This document shows positions 23,345-33,341 of a stretch of DNA of 47,684 bases, one piece after another. Below the pieces are notes generated by a model. The model saw only the letters and a list, made by a program, of their open reading frames with translations, did no database searches and had not been told where the DNA came from. The translations under genes and the position numbers were made by a program. Origin of the DNA: CAXSDR01 sp964236445 (GTDB lineage Bacteria > Actinomycetota > Actinomycetes > Motilibacterales > Motilibacteraceae). The stretch lies in the NCBI GenBank assembly GCA_964236445.1, contig CAXSDR010000015.1, positions 1-47,684 of the forward strand, read 5' to 3'. Within the stretch, counting starts at the first letter, position 1; each line of letters begins with the position of its first letter.

Positions 23345-23938
23345 TCAGGCGGCGTCGAACTGGCGTACGTCGACGGCGAGTGCGAGCCGCTGCAGCCCGT
23401 CGCGGATGCGCGTCTTCGTCGTGCTCAGGGGCACGCCGAGCTCCCGGGCGACCTCGCGGTAGGTCAAGCCGCCGTAGAACGCCAGCGTCACGGCCTGCAG
23501 CTGCAGCGGCGTGAGAAACGCGAGCCCGTCGCGGACCCGTTCCTGGTCAACGCGCCGGCTGACGAGCTCGGCGATGTCGTCCCCGGCCACCAGCAGGTCG
23601 GCGTCCTGCGCCGAGGCGACGTCGCGGCGGCGGCTCGACTGCTCCGCGCGCACCCGGTCCACGGCGCGGCGCTGCGCCATGGTCATGAGCCATGCCAGGG
23701 GGCTACCGCGGCCGGGGTCGAAACGCGCAGCGGTGCGCCACACCTCGATCAGCACCTCCTGCGCCACCTCCTCGGCGAGCGCGCGGTCGCGCACCACGAC
23801 CCAGGCGCGGTCGCGGACCTGCGACCAGATCGCCGTGAAGAGCAGCTCGAAGGCCGCCGCGTCACCGCAGCCCACGTCATGCAAGATCTCCACCAGCAAC
23901 GCGGCATAGCTGTCCGCGCGCGCATCGTCTTTGGTCAC
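23345..23938 (-). CDS. ECF RNA polymerase sigma factor, SigK-like
   Basis: A 197-residue ECF sigma factor. Region 2 shows RDRALAEEVAQEVLIEVWR and the promoter-melting AWLMTMAQRRAVDRVR (about 84-99); region 4 shows GGLTYREVARELGVPLSTTKTRI (quoted in parts: GGLTYREVA, GVPLSTTKTRI). The pattern resembles mycobacterial SigK. In that system the partner is the membrane anti-sigma RskA; here the next gene is a soluble HATPase regulator. The GTG start has AAGGCGG about five bases upstream. TGACCC and CGTTAG upstream (24007-23982) could be an autoregulated ECF promoter, but the 14-base spacing is short. Confidence 0.92.
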   Translation of the reverse strand: MTKDDARADSYAALLVEILHDVGCGDAAAFELLFTAIWSQVRDRAWVVVRDRALAEEVAQEVLIEVWRTAARFDPGRGSPLAWLMTMAQRRAVDRVRAEQSSRRRDVASAQDADLLVAGDDIAELVSRRVDQERVRDGLAFLTPLQLQAVTLAFYGGLTYREVARELGVPLSTTKTRIRDGLQRLALAVDVRQFDAA

Positions 23939-24179
23939 TGGCCGCCTTCGTCTCAGCGTTGCCCCCGTGTCCCCGTGACGTCTAACGAGCCCGGCACAAA
24001 AGGGTCACGCAAAGTCAAGAATTGATTCCGGACCGTGTTTGGCCTTGTCGTGGCTCTGCCCAGGTGGGGAAGTTCTCAACCCAGACGTATCGGTCATGTC
24101 ATGCGGCGTGCTCATCGGAATGGGTAGGGCTGCTCCTCGTCGTGAGGGGAGCGCTCTCCAGGCACGAACCGGCCCTTGC

Positions 24180-24320
24180 GGAGGGTCCGGAACGGCTCGT
24201 ACGCTCGTCGTCCTCGAGGTCCACCTCGACACGCTGACAAGCCCGACCGCCGCGGCCCTTGCGGTCACGGGCGGGTGGCAGACCTGGACCACGGCGGGCG
24301 GCACGCTCGCCTCGATGACC
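24180..24320 (+). pseudogene. Possible remnant of a CBM6 carbohydrate-binding domain
   Basis: In the plus frame, LEVHLDTLTSPTAAALAV followed by TGGWQTWTTAGGTL reads like the core of a family 6 carbohydrate-binding module (ExRLDSPxG ... GGWQTW). No signal peptide, no enzyme domain and no start codon accompany it, and the frame runs into csoR. I read it as a leftover of a lost secreted enzyme gene. The match is short and could be chance. Confidence 0.35.
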
Positions 24321-24376
24321 GCTACGCCCGCTGATCTCGGCTCATTCTCGGGGGCCGGCCGTTTCGTCGTCCTCAG

Positions 24377-24395
24377 GATACCCATTGGGGGTATC
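24377..24395 (+). promoter_or_regulatory. CsoR operator
   Basis: GATACCC (24377-24383) and GGGTATC (24389-24395) form a perfect inverted repeat with a 5-base spacer. This is the TACCC-N5-GGGTA pattern bound by copper-sensing CsoR repressors. It lies 31 bases before the csoR ATG, so the operon is autorepressed and released by Cu(I). Confidence 0.85.
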
Positions 24396-24426
24396 ATGTG
24401 CGCCACGGACGTACGAAAGGACCCCG

Positions 24427-24711
24427 ATGCCGCACGGTTATGCCGACAGCAAGGACGCGCATCTCAAGCGGCTCCGCCGCATCGAGGGTCAGGTGCGCGG
24501 CTTGCAGCGCATGATCGAGAGTGACACCTACTGCATCGACATCCTGACCCAGATCTCGGCGGCCACGCGCGCGCTCGAGTCGGTTGCCGTGCTGCTGGTC
24601 GAGGAGCATCTCTCGCACTGCGTCGCCGACGCGATCCACACGGGTGGGGCCGAGGCCGACGCCAAGGTCAAGGAAGCCGCCGCCGCCATCGCCCGCCTGG
24701 TCCGATCCTGA
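24427..24711 (+). CDS. csoR: Copper-sensing transcriptional repressor CsoR
   Basis: A 94-residue all-helical repressor of the CsoR/RcnR/FrmR family. The Cu(I) ligands are present at the same positions as in Mycobacterium tuberculosis CsoR: Cys36, His61 and Cys65. The N-terminal LKRLRRIEGQVRGLQRM is the DNA-contact helix. Copper binding releases it from its operator at 24377-24395. ATG 24427 has AAAGGA upstream; an in-frame ATG at 24385 would overlap the operator. copZ follows after 13 bases and copA after that. Confidence 0.95.
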   Translation: MPHGYADSKDAHLKRLRRIEGQVRGLQRMIESDTYCIDILTQISAATRALESVAVLLVEEHLSHCVADAIHTGGAEADAKVKEAAAAIARLVRS

Positions 24712-24724
24712 AGGAGGAGCACCC

Positions 24725-24973
24725 GTGTCGAGCTCAGCCGGCCCCTTGGGCCTCACCACGACCTACGCCGTCGACGGGATGACGTGCGGTCACTGCGCGT
24801 CCGCGGTGACCAGCGAGATGCAGGCGCTGCCCGGCGTGATGGCCGTGTCGGTCGACCTGGCCGCGGGCGCGACGTCCACCGTCACCGTCGTCAGCACCGC
24901 GCCGCTCACCCGCCAGCAGGTCGAGCAGGCGCTCGACGAAGCAGGCGACTACTTCCTCGCCGACAACGACTGA
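24725..24973 (+). CDS. copZ: CopZ-type copper chaperone (heavy-metal-associated domain)
   Basis: An 82-residue heavy-metal-associated domain protein with the metal loop GMTCGHC near residues 18-24. It would carry Cu(I) in the cytosol to the P-type ATPase encoded next. GTG 24725 has a strong AGGAGGA upstream. It lies in the csoR-copZ-copA operon. The N-terminal 10 residues (Ser/Gly-rich) precede the domain. Confidence 0.9.
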   Translation: MSSSAGPLGLTTTYAVDGMTCGHCASAVTSEMQALPGVMAVSVDLAAGATSTVTVVSTAPLTRQQVEQALDEAGDYFLADND

Positions 24974-24990
24974 GCCGGGGAGGCCCCTCA

Positions 24991-27228
<2,238 letters not shown>

Positions 27229-27269
27229 CCCGATGAGCTCGGCCGGGGCTGCGCGACCCACAGCGCATT

Positions 27270-27315
27270 CCCAGCAAGCTCCCAGAACCGCCCCAGAGTG
27301 GTCCCTCACTCTGGG
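27270..27315 (+). promoter_or_regulatory. CCCAG direct repeats with 11 bp period plus hairpin before the ferric reductase
   Basis: CCCAG occurs at 27270, 27281 and 27292 (and CCCTC at 27303), exactly 11 bp apart, as in OmpR-family operators. The third unit also forms the left arm of a perfect hairpin, CCCAGAGTG (27292-27300) with CACTCTGGG (27307-27315), which ends three bases before the ATG at 27319. If the mRNA is leaderless, CACTCT would be the -10. The hairpin could alternatively terminate the copA transcript. Confidence 0.55.
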
Positions 27316-27318
27316 CGC

Positions 27319-28728
27319 ATGGCCACCGCAGTGACGTCGGGCGCACGTCGGCAGACCGGCCGAGGCCGCGTACGTCCCGCGCCGGCGTGGTGGCGCGACG
27401 CGGCCGGGGTGGCTTGCTGGCTCAGTGTTCTGGTCGTCGTCGCCCTGTGGCTCAGGGGCCGCGGCGGGCAGGCCCTCGTGTCGTCGCCGGCGGACTCGCT
27501 CACCTCGCTGGGCCGCCTGGCAGGGCTCGTGGCCGCTGACCTGCTGCTGCTGCAGGTTTTCCTGATGGCCCGTGTGCCGATGGTGGAGCGAAGCTATGGC
27601 CAGGACGAGCTCGCTCGCCGGCACCGTCTCGTCGGCTTCTGGTCTTTCAACCTGCTGGTCGTGCACATCGTCCTCATCACGCTCGGCTACACCATGAGCG
27701 GGCACACCGACGTCGTCTCCGAGACGTGGTCGCTGCTGACGACCTACCCCGGCATGCTGCTCGCGTTCCTCGGCACCGTCGCGCTCGTCGCGGTGACGGT
27801 CACCTCGATCCGCGTCGCGCGGCGCAAGCTGCGCTACGAGTCGTGGCACCTGCTGCACCTCTATGCCTACCTCGGGGTCGGTCTGTCGCTACCCCACCAG
27901 ATCTGGACCGGCGCCGACTTCACCAGCTCAGCCCTCGCGCGCACCTACTGGTGGAGCGCGTACGCCCTCGCCGCTGGAGCAGTCCTCGTCTTCCGTGTCG
28001 GCCTGCCCGTGTGGCGCACGCTGCGGCACGGCATCACCGTCACGTCCGTCACGCGCGAGGGCCTCGGCGTCGTCACGGTCCGCATGGCCGGTCGCGGGCT
28101 GCACAAGCTGCCCGTGCGGGCCGGGCAGTTCTTCGTGTGGCGCTTCCTCGACGGGCCGGGCTGGTCGCGCGGCAACCCCTACTCGCTGTCGGCCGCTCCG
28201 CGCGGGGACAGCGTGCAGATCACGGCGAAGGACCTCGGCGCCGGCAGCGGTCGTCTGGCGTCCCTGCAGCCGGGGACCAAGGTGCTCATCGAGGGGCCGT
28301 ACGGCCGACTCACCGGTGAGCACCGTGTCGGCACGAAGGTGGCCATGCTCGCCTGCGGCATCGGGATCACGCCGATGAAGGCGCTGCTCGAGGACCTCGA
28401 CTATGCGCGCGGGGACGCCGTGCTCGTCTATCGAGCGCGCAGCCTCGACGAGCTGGCGCTGCGCGGCGAGATCGAGGCCCTGGCCGCTAACCGGGGAGTC
28501 GCCGTGCACTACCTCGTGGGCCCGCGGATGACGTCGCGCACGTCGTGGCTCCCCGCGGGTGCGCAGGCGTGGGGCGAGGCCGAGGCGGTGCTCCGGCTCG
28601 TCCCGGGACTGCGCCAGCACGACGTCTTCCTCTGTGGGCCTGACGCGTGGATGTCCTCCGCCCGCAGCGCCGTCCTCGCCGCAGGCCTTCCCGAGGCGCA
28701 GCTGCACCTGGAGCGCTTCACATGGTGA
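27319..28728 (+). CDS. Ferric-reductase-like flavocytochrome (heme membrane domain with FAD/NAD domain)
   Basis: A 469-residue membrane oxidoreductase. The N-terminal half has about six membrane helices with paired His residues suited to heme (RHRLVGFW, VVHIVLI, WHLLHLYAY, LPHQIW). The C-terminal half is a ferredoxin-reductase module with the FAD motif GNPYSLSAAP, the NAD-binding ACGIGITPMKALLE and the late FLCGPDAWM. It would move electrons from NAD(P)H across the membrane, probably to the two FMN-binding proteins encoded next. The ATG at 27319 has no SD; a GTG at 27298 in frame lies within the repeat array and is less likely. Confidence 0.9.
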   Translation: MATAVTSGARRQTGRGRVRPAPAWWRDAAGVACWLSVLVVVALWLRGRGGQALVSSPADSLTSLGRLAGLVAADLLLLQVFLMARVPMVERSYGQDELARRHRLVGFWSFNLLVVHIVLITLGYTMSGHTDVVSETWSLLTTYPGMLLAFLGTVALVAVTVTSIRVARRKLRYESWHLLHLYAYLGVGLSLPHQIWTGADFTSSALARTYWWSAYALAAGAVLVFRVGLPVWRTLRHGITVTSVTREGLGVVTVRMAGRGLHKLPVRAGQFFVWRFLDGPGWSRGNPYSLSAAPRGDSVQITAKDLGAGSGRLASLQPGTKVLIEGPYGRLTGEHRVGTKVAMLACGIGITPMKALLEDLDYARGDAVLVYRARSLDELALRGEIEALAANRGVAVHYLVGPRMTSRTSWLPAGAQAWGEAEAVLRLVPGLRQHDVFLCGPDAWMSSARSAVLAAGLPEAQLHLERFTW

Positions 28729-28786
28729 GCACCTGGTCGATGAGAGCTGCAGCGACATCGCGACGCGAGATCAGGGAGGGCCAGGC

Positions 28787-29320
28787 ATGAGACGCCCCGT
28801 AGCGGCGGCCATGTCCGGGCTCAGCGTCGCCGTCGCAGGCTACGGGCTGTGGTCCAGCGCTGCGAGCCCCGCGACCCCGCCAGCCGTCGCAGCCGTCGCG
28901 GCCGCCGCAGGCGTCGCAGGGGTCGTGGTCGACGGGGCGGTTGTCCTTGCGCCGGCACCTACCGTCACCGCTACGCCTCCGCCCACCACTCCCATCCCCA
29001 CTCCCACTCCCACTCCGGTCGCGAAGGCTGCCGGCGTGACGGTCAACGGGAGCGCCGTCGGCACGAGATACGGCGACGTCCAGGTGCAGCTCAAGGTCAC
29101 CGGTGGTCGCATCGTGTCCGCGACCGCGCTGACCTATCCGCGAGGTTCCGGGCGCGACCGGGAGATCAACAGCTATGCCATCCCCGTGCTCGAGCAAGCG
29201 ACAGTCGCTGCCCAGAGTGCGCAGATCGACACGGTGTCCGGGGCGACGTTCACGTCGGAGGGCTACCTGACGTCGCTGCAGTCCGCTCTGGACGCGGCAC
29301 ACCGGGCAGGTGCGCTGTGA
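28787..29320 (+). CDS. FMN-binding protein 1 (covalent-flavin domain)
   Basis: A 177-residue exported, membrane-anchored protein. It has an N-terminal membrane segment, a Thr/Pro linker (about 60-82), and an FMN-binding domain ending with VSGATFTSEGY. The SGAT threonine is the residue to which the ApbE transferase attaches FMN in this family. The ATG has GGGAGGG seven bases upstream. It follows the ferric-reductase gene by 58 bases and shares GTGA with the next paralogue, so the three probably form one electron-transfer operon. No apbE gene is in the window. Confidence 0.88.
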   Translation: MRRPVAAAMSGLSVAVAGYGLWSSAASPATPPAVAAVAAAAGVAGVVVDGAVVLAPAPTVTATPPPTTPIPTPTPTPVAKAAGVTVNGSAVGTRYGDVQVQLKVTGGRIVSATALTYPRGSGRDREINSYAIPVLEQATVAAQSAQIDTVSGATFTSEGYLTSLQSALDAAHRAGAL

Positions 29321-29790
29321 GCCGCGGCCCCTCGACCACCGGCCGCAACTATGCCGTCGCTCTCGCGAGCGCTGCGGTGACCGGTCTTGCCTTCCTCTAT
29401 CCGACGAGCACGAACCACGGCAGCGTCACGAGCCCGACGACAGTCCCCGCGCCCGTCGGGGTCATCGGGGGCACGAGCGGCTCCGCCTCGGGCAGCACGC
29501 AGTCCACGAGCCCTGTGACCGTGAACGGACCGGCTGTCGACACGCGCTACGGGCCTGTCCAGGTGCAGATCAGCGTGGTCGCAGGCCGCGTCGTGTCCGC
29601 CACCGCCATCGTCTATCCGCAGAGCAGCGGCCGTGACCAGGAGATCAACGCCTACGCCGTCCCGGTGCTGCAGGACGAGGCGGTGGCCGCCCAGAGTGCG
29701 CAGATCGACACCGTCTCGGGCGCGACCTACACCTCCGACGGCTACCGCACCTCCCTGCAGGCAGCCCTCGACTCCGCACACGTGGGATAG
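29317..29790 (+). CDS. FMN-binding protein 2 (covalent-flavin domain)
   Basis: A 157-residue paralogue of the preceding protein. The N-terminal segment (about 11-28) is a membrane anchor, and a short Ser/Thr-rich spacer leads to an FMN-binding domain with VSGATYTSDGY. The domain cores of the two paralogues are nearly the same (for example AAQSAQIDTVSGAT in both), so they arose by tandem duplication. Its GTG start overlaps the stop of the first in GTGA. Two flavin carriers in series may pass electrons from the flavocytochrome outward; that is inference. Confidence 0.87.
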   Translation: MSRGPSTTGRNYAVALASAAVTGLAFLYPTSTNHGSVTSPTTVPAPVGVIGGTSGSASGSTQSTSPVTVNGPAVDTRYGPVQVQISVVAGRVVSATAIVYPQSSGRDQEINAYAVPVLQDEAVAAQSAQIDTVSGATYTSDGYRTSLQAALDSAHVG

Positions 29791-29825
29791 GCGCACGCGG
29801 ATAGGCGCAGGGATTAGTGGGGCGG

Positions 29826-31189
29826 TCATGCGCTTCGCTCCCTCGCGACGATCGACTCGGGCATCTCGTAGACCACTGGATCGCGCCGCCAGCGCCGCCG
29901 GTGCGGATCGGTCCAGTGCGTCGTCCCGTCAGCCTCGATCACCGGCTGCCATGCGGTGTGTTGTCTTGAGACGGTGATGTCGTCGGAAGAGCAGCCCGCA
30001 GTTGGTGCTGTCCGTGGCTCCGCCGGCGCCATGGGGAGTCCTGTGGTCGACGTCGCAGAACCACACCGCCGCAGTGCAGGCAGGAAACGTGCAGTGCCTG
30101 TCGCGGGTGTGCAGTTGGCGTCGGGTCTGTGCCGAGGGGGTGTAGGTCGCGTCGGACACCGCGAGCGGCAGCCCGACGAGCGTGTCGGTGACCACGGCGC
30201 GCCAGGTGGAGTTGTCGAAGCGCTCGCGCGCGATGCCGGCGGGGATGGGGCCATATCCGGCGAGCTCAACCGGCTCGTCGCAGATGCCTGCCCACGTCGG
30301 CGCATCCGCATAGAGATGCACCGTGGGTGCAAGCCCGACACGGGTGCCCGCGGGGCTGCCGCGCCGAGCACCGGCGTCGGCCGGCACGAACCTGCAGAGG
30401 TCGACGAGCGCGTCGAAGCGCCGCTGGTCGAGCGTGCGTTCGTCGGCCCTCGTGGCGTACTGCGACGTGGCACGCAGGTCGAGCGCGGTCCAGATGGTCG
30501 TGATCTCGAGCGCGGGCCCGGTGATGAACAGCGACGCCTGGCTGTCGGCCTCGACGCGGCGGCTCACGTGACGATCGCGAGCGGCCGATCTGGCTCGCAG
30601 CTCGGCCGCAGCCGGATCGGCGCGCAGTGCAGCTCGGCGCACCCGCTGCCTCAGCTGGGACGGCGTCACCCTGGCGCACCCGCCCAGAGCGTCCTCGCCT
30701 GCTGTCCCTGCGGGCACGACCCGCGCAAGCACCGCTCCAGCGACCTCCCTGGTCGTCACCGGGTCGAGGTGGCGGGTCTCGTCGTCCGAAGACCCGGGCA
30801 TGCGCGTAGGACACGGCTCCTGCTGCCATCGCGTCGCGCACGACGAGCAGCGGTCCTGCCAGCAGCCGGGCCAGGTCGACATCGGCCCGCGGTGAACCTC
30901 CGCAACCGACGAGCGCCACGCGCACCTCCTCGCGGGCGAAGTCGTCACGGTCCAGAGCACGCGCACCGGCGACCGCCACGATCGCGGCACTGTGCTGTGC
31001 CGTGACCCACCGGAGGGCGAGCTCCCACGCCTGCAGCAGCGTGACGCGGTCGCCTGCGTCGAGTGTCGTCCCGTCGACCTGTGCCAGTCGGCTTACCGAC
31101 TCGGCCCCCGGGCCGGCGGCCACAGCCGCGCGGAGCGCAACCGCCGCGGACTCTGCCACTGGCGAAAGCCTCTTCCATGACTCGAACAT
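29826..31189 (-). pseudogene. DUF222/HNH endonuclease (13E12 type), broken by two frameshifts
   Basis: The N-terminal DUF222 part reads in one frame from ATG 31189 to about 30790 (AVSYAHARVF), the middle and HNH part in the next frame to about 29945, and the end in a third. The HNH motif is still present: CTFPAC, DVDHRTPH, NCGLL and HHRLK. Both shifts are +1 equivalents. The second fits loss of one ATGGC from a tandem pair at HRMAWQP. The gene is either a recent pseudogene or carries sequencing errors. DUF222/HNH proteins are a multicopy actinobacterial family with unproven nuclease roles. A LexA box overlaps the ATG. Confidence 0.85.
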
Positions 31190-31197
31190 ACGTTCGA
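31182..31197. promoter_or_regulatory. LexA/SOS box overlapping the HNH start codon
   Basis: TCGAAC-ATAC-GTTCGA is a perfect mycobacterial-type SOS box (TCGAAC-N4-GTTCGA). The ATG of the DUF222/HNH gene (31189-31187, minus strand) lies inside it. LexA boxes have been described at 13E12-family genes of Mycobacterium tuberculosis. Confidence 0.85.
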
Positions 31198-31398
31198 TAA
31201 TAGTCGGTGGCGGGTCGCCGAACCAGTTCTCCACAGGCCTGATGACGCGTGGCACGATGTCGACAACAATGCCGGTCTAAACGTTCGCGAGGGCATGGAG
31301 CGCCAGTGAACCCTGCTGAAGCGTCGCCGGACTTCGACGACTTCGTCACCGCGCTGAGGAACAACTTCGTGAGAGACCTCCGTGGACAAGGCGCACCC

Positions 31399-33195
31399 TC
31401 ACAACCCCTCGCCCAGCGCCTTGTCCAGATGGATGGCCGCACTGATCAACGCCAGATGGGTGAACGCCTGCGGGAAGTTGCCCAGCGCCTCACCGGAGGG
31501 GCCGATCTCTTCGGAATACAGGCCGACGTGGTTGGCGTACGTCAGCATCTTGTCGAAGACGAGGCGCGCCTCCTTCAACCGGCCGGCGCGCGTCAACGCC
31601 TCGACATACCAGAACGAGCAGAGGTTGAAGGTGCCCTCTTCGCCGTCGAGCCCGTCGTGCCCGGTGATGGCATAGCGATGCACGAGGCTGTCCGAGACCA
31701 GGACCTCGCCGATGCGGTCGAGCGTCATGAGGAAGCGCGGGTCGGTCGGGCCGGCGAACTTCACCAACGGCATGACGAGCAGCGAGGCATCGAGCTGGTC
31801 GCTGCCGGGATACATCACATAGGCGCCGATGTCGGCGTTCCAGCACTCCTCCTGCACGAAGCGGTAGGCGGACGCTGCCAGCTTGCGCCACTTCGTCTCC
31901 GGCGCGGGAAGACCGCGATCGCGGGCCAGGCGACCCGCACGCTCGAACGCGACCCACGTCATCAGCGCCGAGTAGGTGAAGCGTTGACGGGGGCCGCGCA
32001 CCTCCCACACGCCCTCGTCGGGTTCCTGCCAGTGGTCGGCCAGCCAGTCGAGCCGCTGCGAGAGTCCCGTCCAGAGGTCATAGGAGATCGGCACCTCGCG
32101 GTTATAGAGGTAGACCGAGTCCATCAGCTCGCCATAGACGTCGATCTGGCGCTGGCCGACGGCATTGTTGCCCACCCGCACCGGGGACGAGCCGCGGTAG
32201 CCCTCGAGATGGTCCAGCTCGAACTCGTCGATGTGTTCGCTGCCGTCGACGGCATACATGATCGAGACGTCGTGCTCGAGCGTCGCGGTCTCGCAACGCT
32301 GTTGGATCCAGTCCATGAACGCCGATGCCTCCTCGAGGAAGCCCAGCGACATCAACGCATAGACGGTGAAAGCAGCATCACGCAGCCAGCTGTAGCGGTA
32401 GTCCCAGTTGCGTCCCCCGCCGATGAGCTCCGGCAGCGACGTCGTCGGAGCGGCGACCAGCGCACCGGTGGGGTGATAGACAAGCAGCTTGAGCACCAGC
32501 GCCGAACGGTGCACCATCTCGCGCCAGCGACCGCGATAGCGTGAGTGCGCCAACCACTTCTGCCAGAACTCGTTGGTGCTGTTGAAACAGTCGCCGGTCT
32601 CGCCTTCGTTCAGCGGGCGAACCTCACCGTTCCACTCGAGCACCGCGTCGATCTGCTCACCTTCGTCGAGAGCGAACGTCGAGCGTACGCCGCCCTGGCC
32701 ATCCAGCTCGAGCTTCACCGACGTACGAAGCACACATCGGTTGTCACCGGAGACGAACACGGCACCGACGCCGGTCACCAGGTCGACGGAGTGCGACGCG
32801 CGGCCATAGTCGAAGGCCGGCCGGCAGGCCAGGTCGAACGTGGCGCGGCCCCGGACGCACGAGGCCTGGCGCACGAGCAGGTCGCGAGGTGCCGCGATGC
32901 CGCTCGTCTCCGGCACCATGAAGTCGACGACCTCACCGACGGAGTCGGCCGCCAGGAACCGGGTGAGCAGGATGTTGGTGTCCGGGAGGTAGAGCTGCTT
33001 CGGTCGCGTGACCGTGCGCGCGGCGAGCCGGAAGAACCCGCCCTTGCCCGAGTCGAGGAGCGAGCCGAACAGCGACGGCGCGTCGAACCGTGCGGGGCAG
33101 TACCAGTCGATCGTGCCATCGGTTCCCACGAGTGCAACGGTGCGCAGGTCACCGATGATCGCGTGTTCTTCGATGGGCAGGTAGGGCAGCTGCAC
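31399..33195 (-). CDS. Glycoside hydrolase family 15 protein (trehalase/glucoamylase type)
   Basis: A 598-residue cytosolic GH15 enzyme. The N-terminal beta domain opens with LPIEEHAIIGDLRTVALVG, and the (alpha/alpha)6 catalytic part shows GGGRNWDYRYSWLRDAAF near residue 260 and the late GTFNLCSFWYVEALTRAG with the second acid near 545. The same type includes mycobacterial trehalases (MSMEG_4535/Rv2402), so trehalose is a likely substrate; a glucoamylase on short glucans is the alternative. GTG 33195 opens the conserved part, with GAGGGA 11 bases upstream. It is divergent from the HATPase-PP2C operon, and both may respond to stress. Confidence 0.92.
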   Translation of the reverse strand: MQLPYLPIEEHAIIGDLRTVALVGTDGTIDWYCPARFDAPSLFGSLLDSGKGGFFRLAARTVTRPKQLYLPDTNILLTRFLAADSVGEVVDFMVPETSGIAAPRDLLVRQASCVRGRATFDLACRPAFDYGRASHSVDLVTGVGAVFVSGDNRCVLRTSVKLELDGQGGVRSTFALDEGEQIDAVLEWNGEVRPLNEGETGDCFNSTNEFWQKWLAHSRYRGRWREMVHRSALVLKLLVYHPTGALVAAPTTSLPELIGGGRNWDYRYSWLRDAAFTVYALMSLGFLEEASAFMDWIQQRCETATLEHDVSIMYAVDGSEHIDEFELDHLEGYRGSSPVRVGNNAVGQRQIDVYGELMDSVYLYNREVPISYDLWTGLSQRLDWLADHWQEPDEGVWEVRGPRQRFTYSALMTWVAFERAGRLARDRGLPAPETKWRKLAASAYRFVQEECWNADIGAYVMYPGSDQLDASLLVMPLVKFAGPTDPRFLMTLDRIGEVLVSDSLVHRYAITGHDGLDGEEGTFNLCSFWYVEALTRAGRLKEARLVFDKMLTYANHVGLYSEEIGPSGEALGNFPQAFTHLALISAAIHLDKALGEGL

Positions 33196-33341
33196 GGACG
33201 CTCGTTTCCCTCGTCGGAGCCGGCTGGATCGTCGGAGAGGCAAGAGTGCGACCAGCGTGTGACAGACGTGTATCTCCGCAGGTGACGGCCATGACAGGGT
33301 CCTGGCACGGAGCGGCGCGTCCCAGGCTTTAGCATGCCCGT

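Larger units (their letters stand above)
23939..24426. other. Divergent intergenic region between sigma factor and csoR
   Basis: This 488-base stretch holds, from left to right, a possible ECF-type promoter for the sigma gene (TGACCC at 24007-24002 and CGTTAG at 23987-23982 on the minus strand, low confidence), a decayed coding fragment resembling a CBM6 domain (24180-24320, plus), and the CsoR operator (24377-24395). The open frames on either strand here have no start signals and look non-coding. Confidence 0.5.

Noticed and set aside
24005..24406. 133-codon minus frame in the sigma/csoR gap
   Set aside because: It crosses the CsoR operator, has no ribosome-binding site and no domain.
31249..32544. 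431-codon open frame on the plus strand
   Set aside because: Antisense to the GH15 gene for most of its length. Its first 45 codons (31249-31398) look slightly protein-like but have no recognisable domain.
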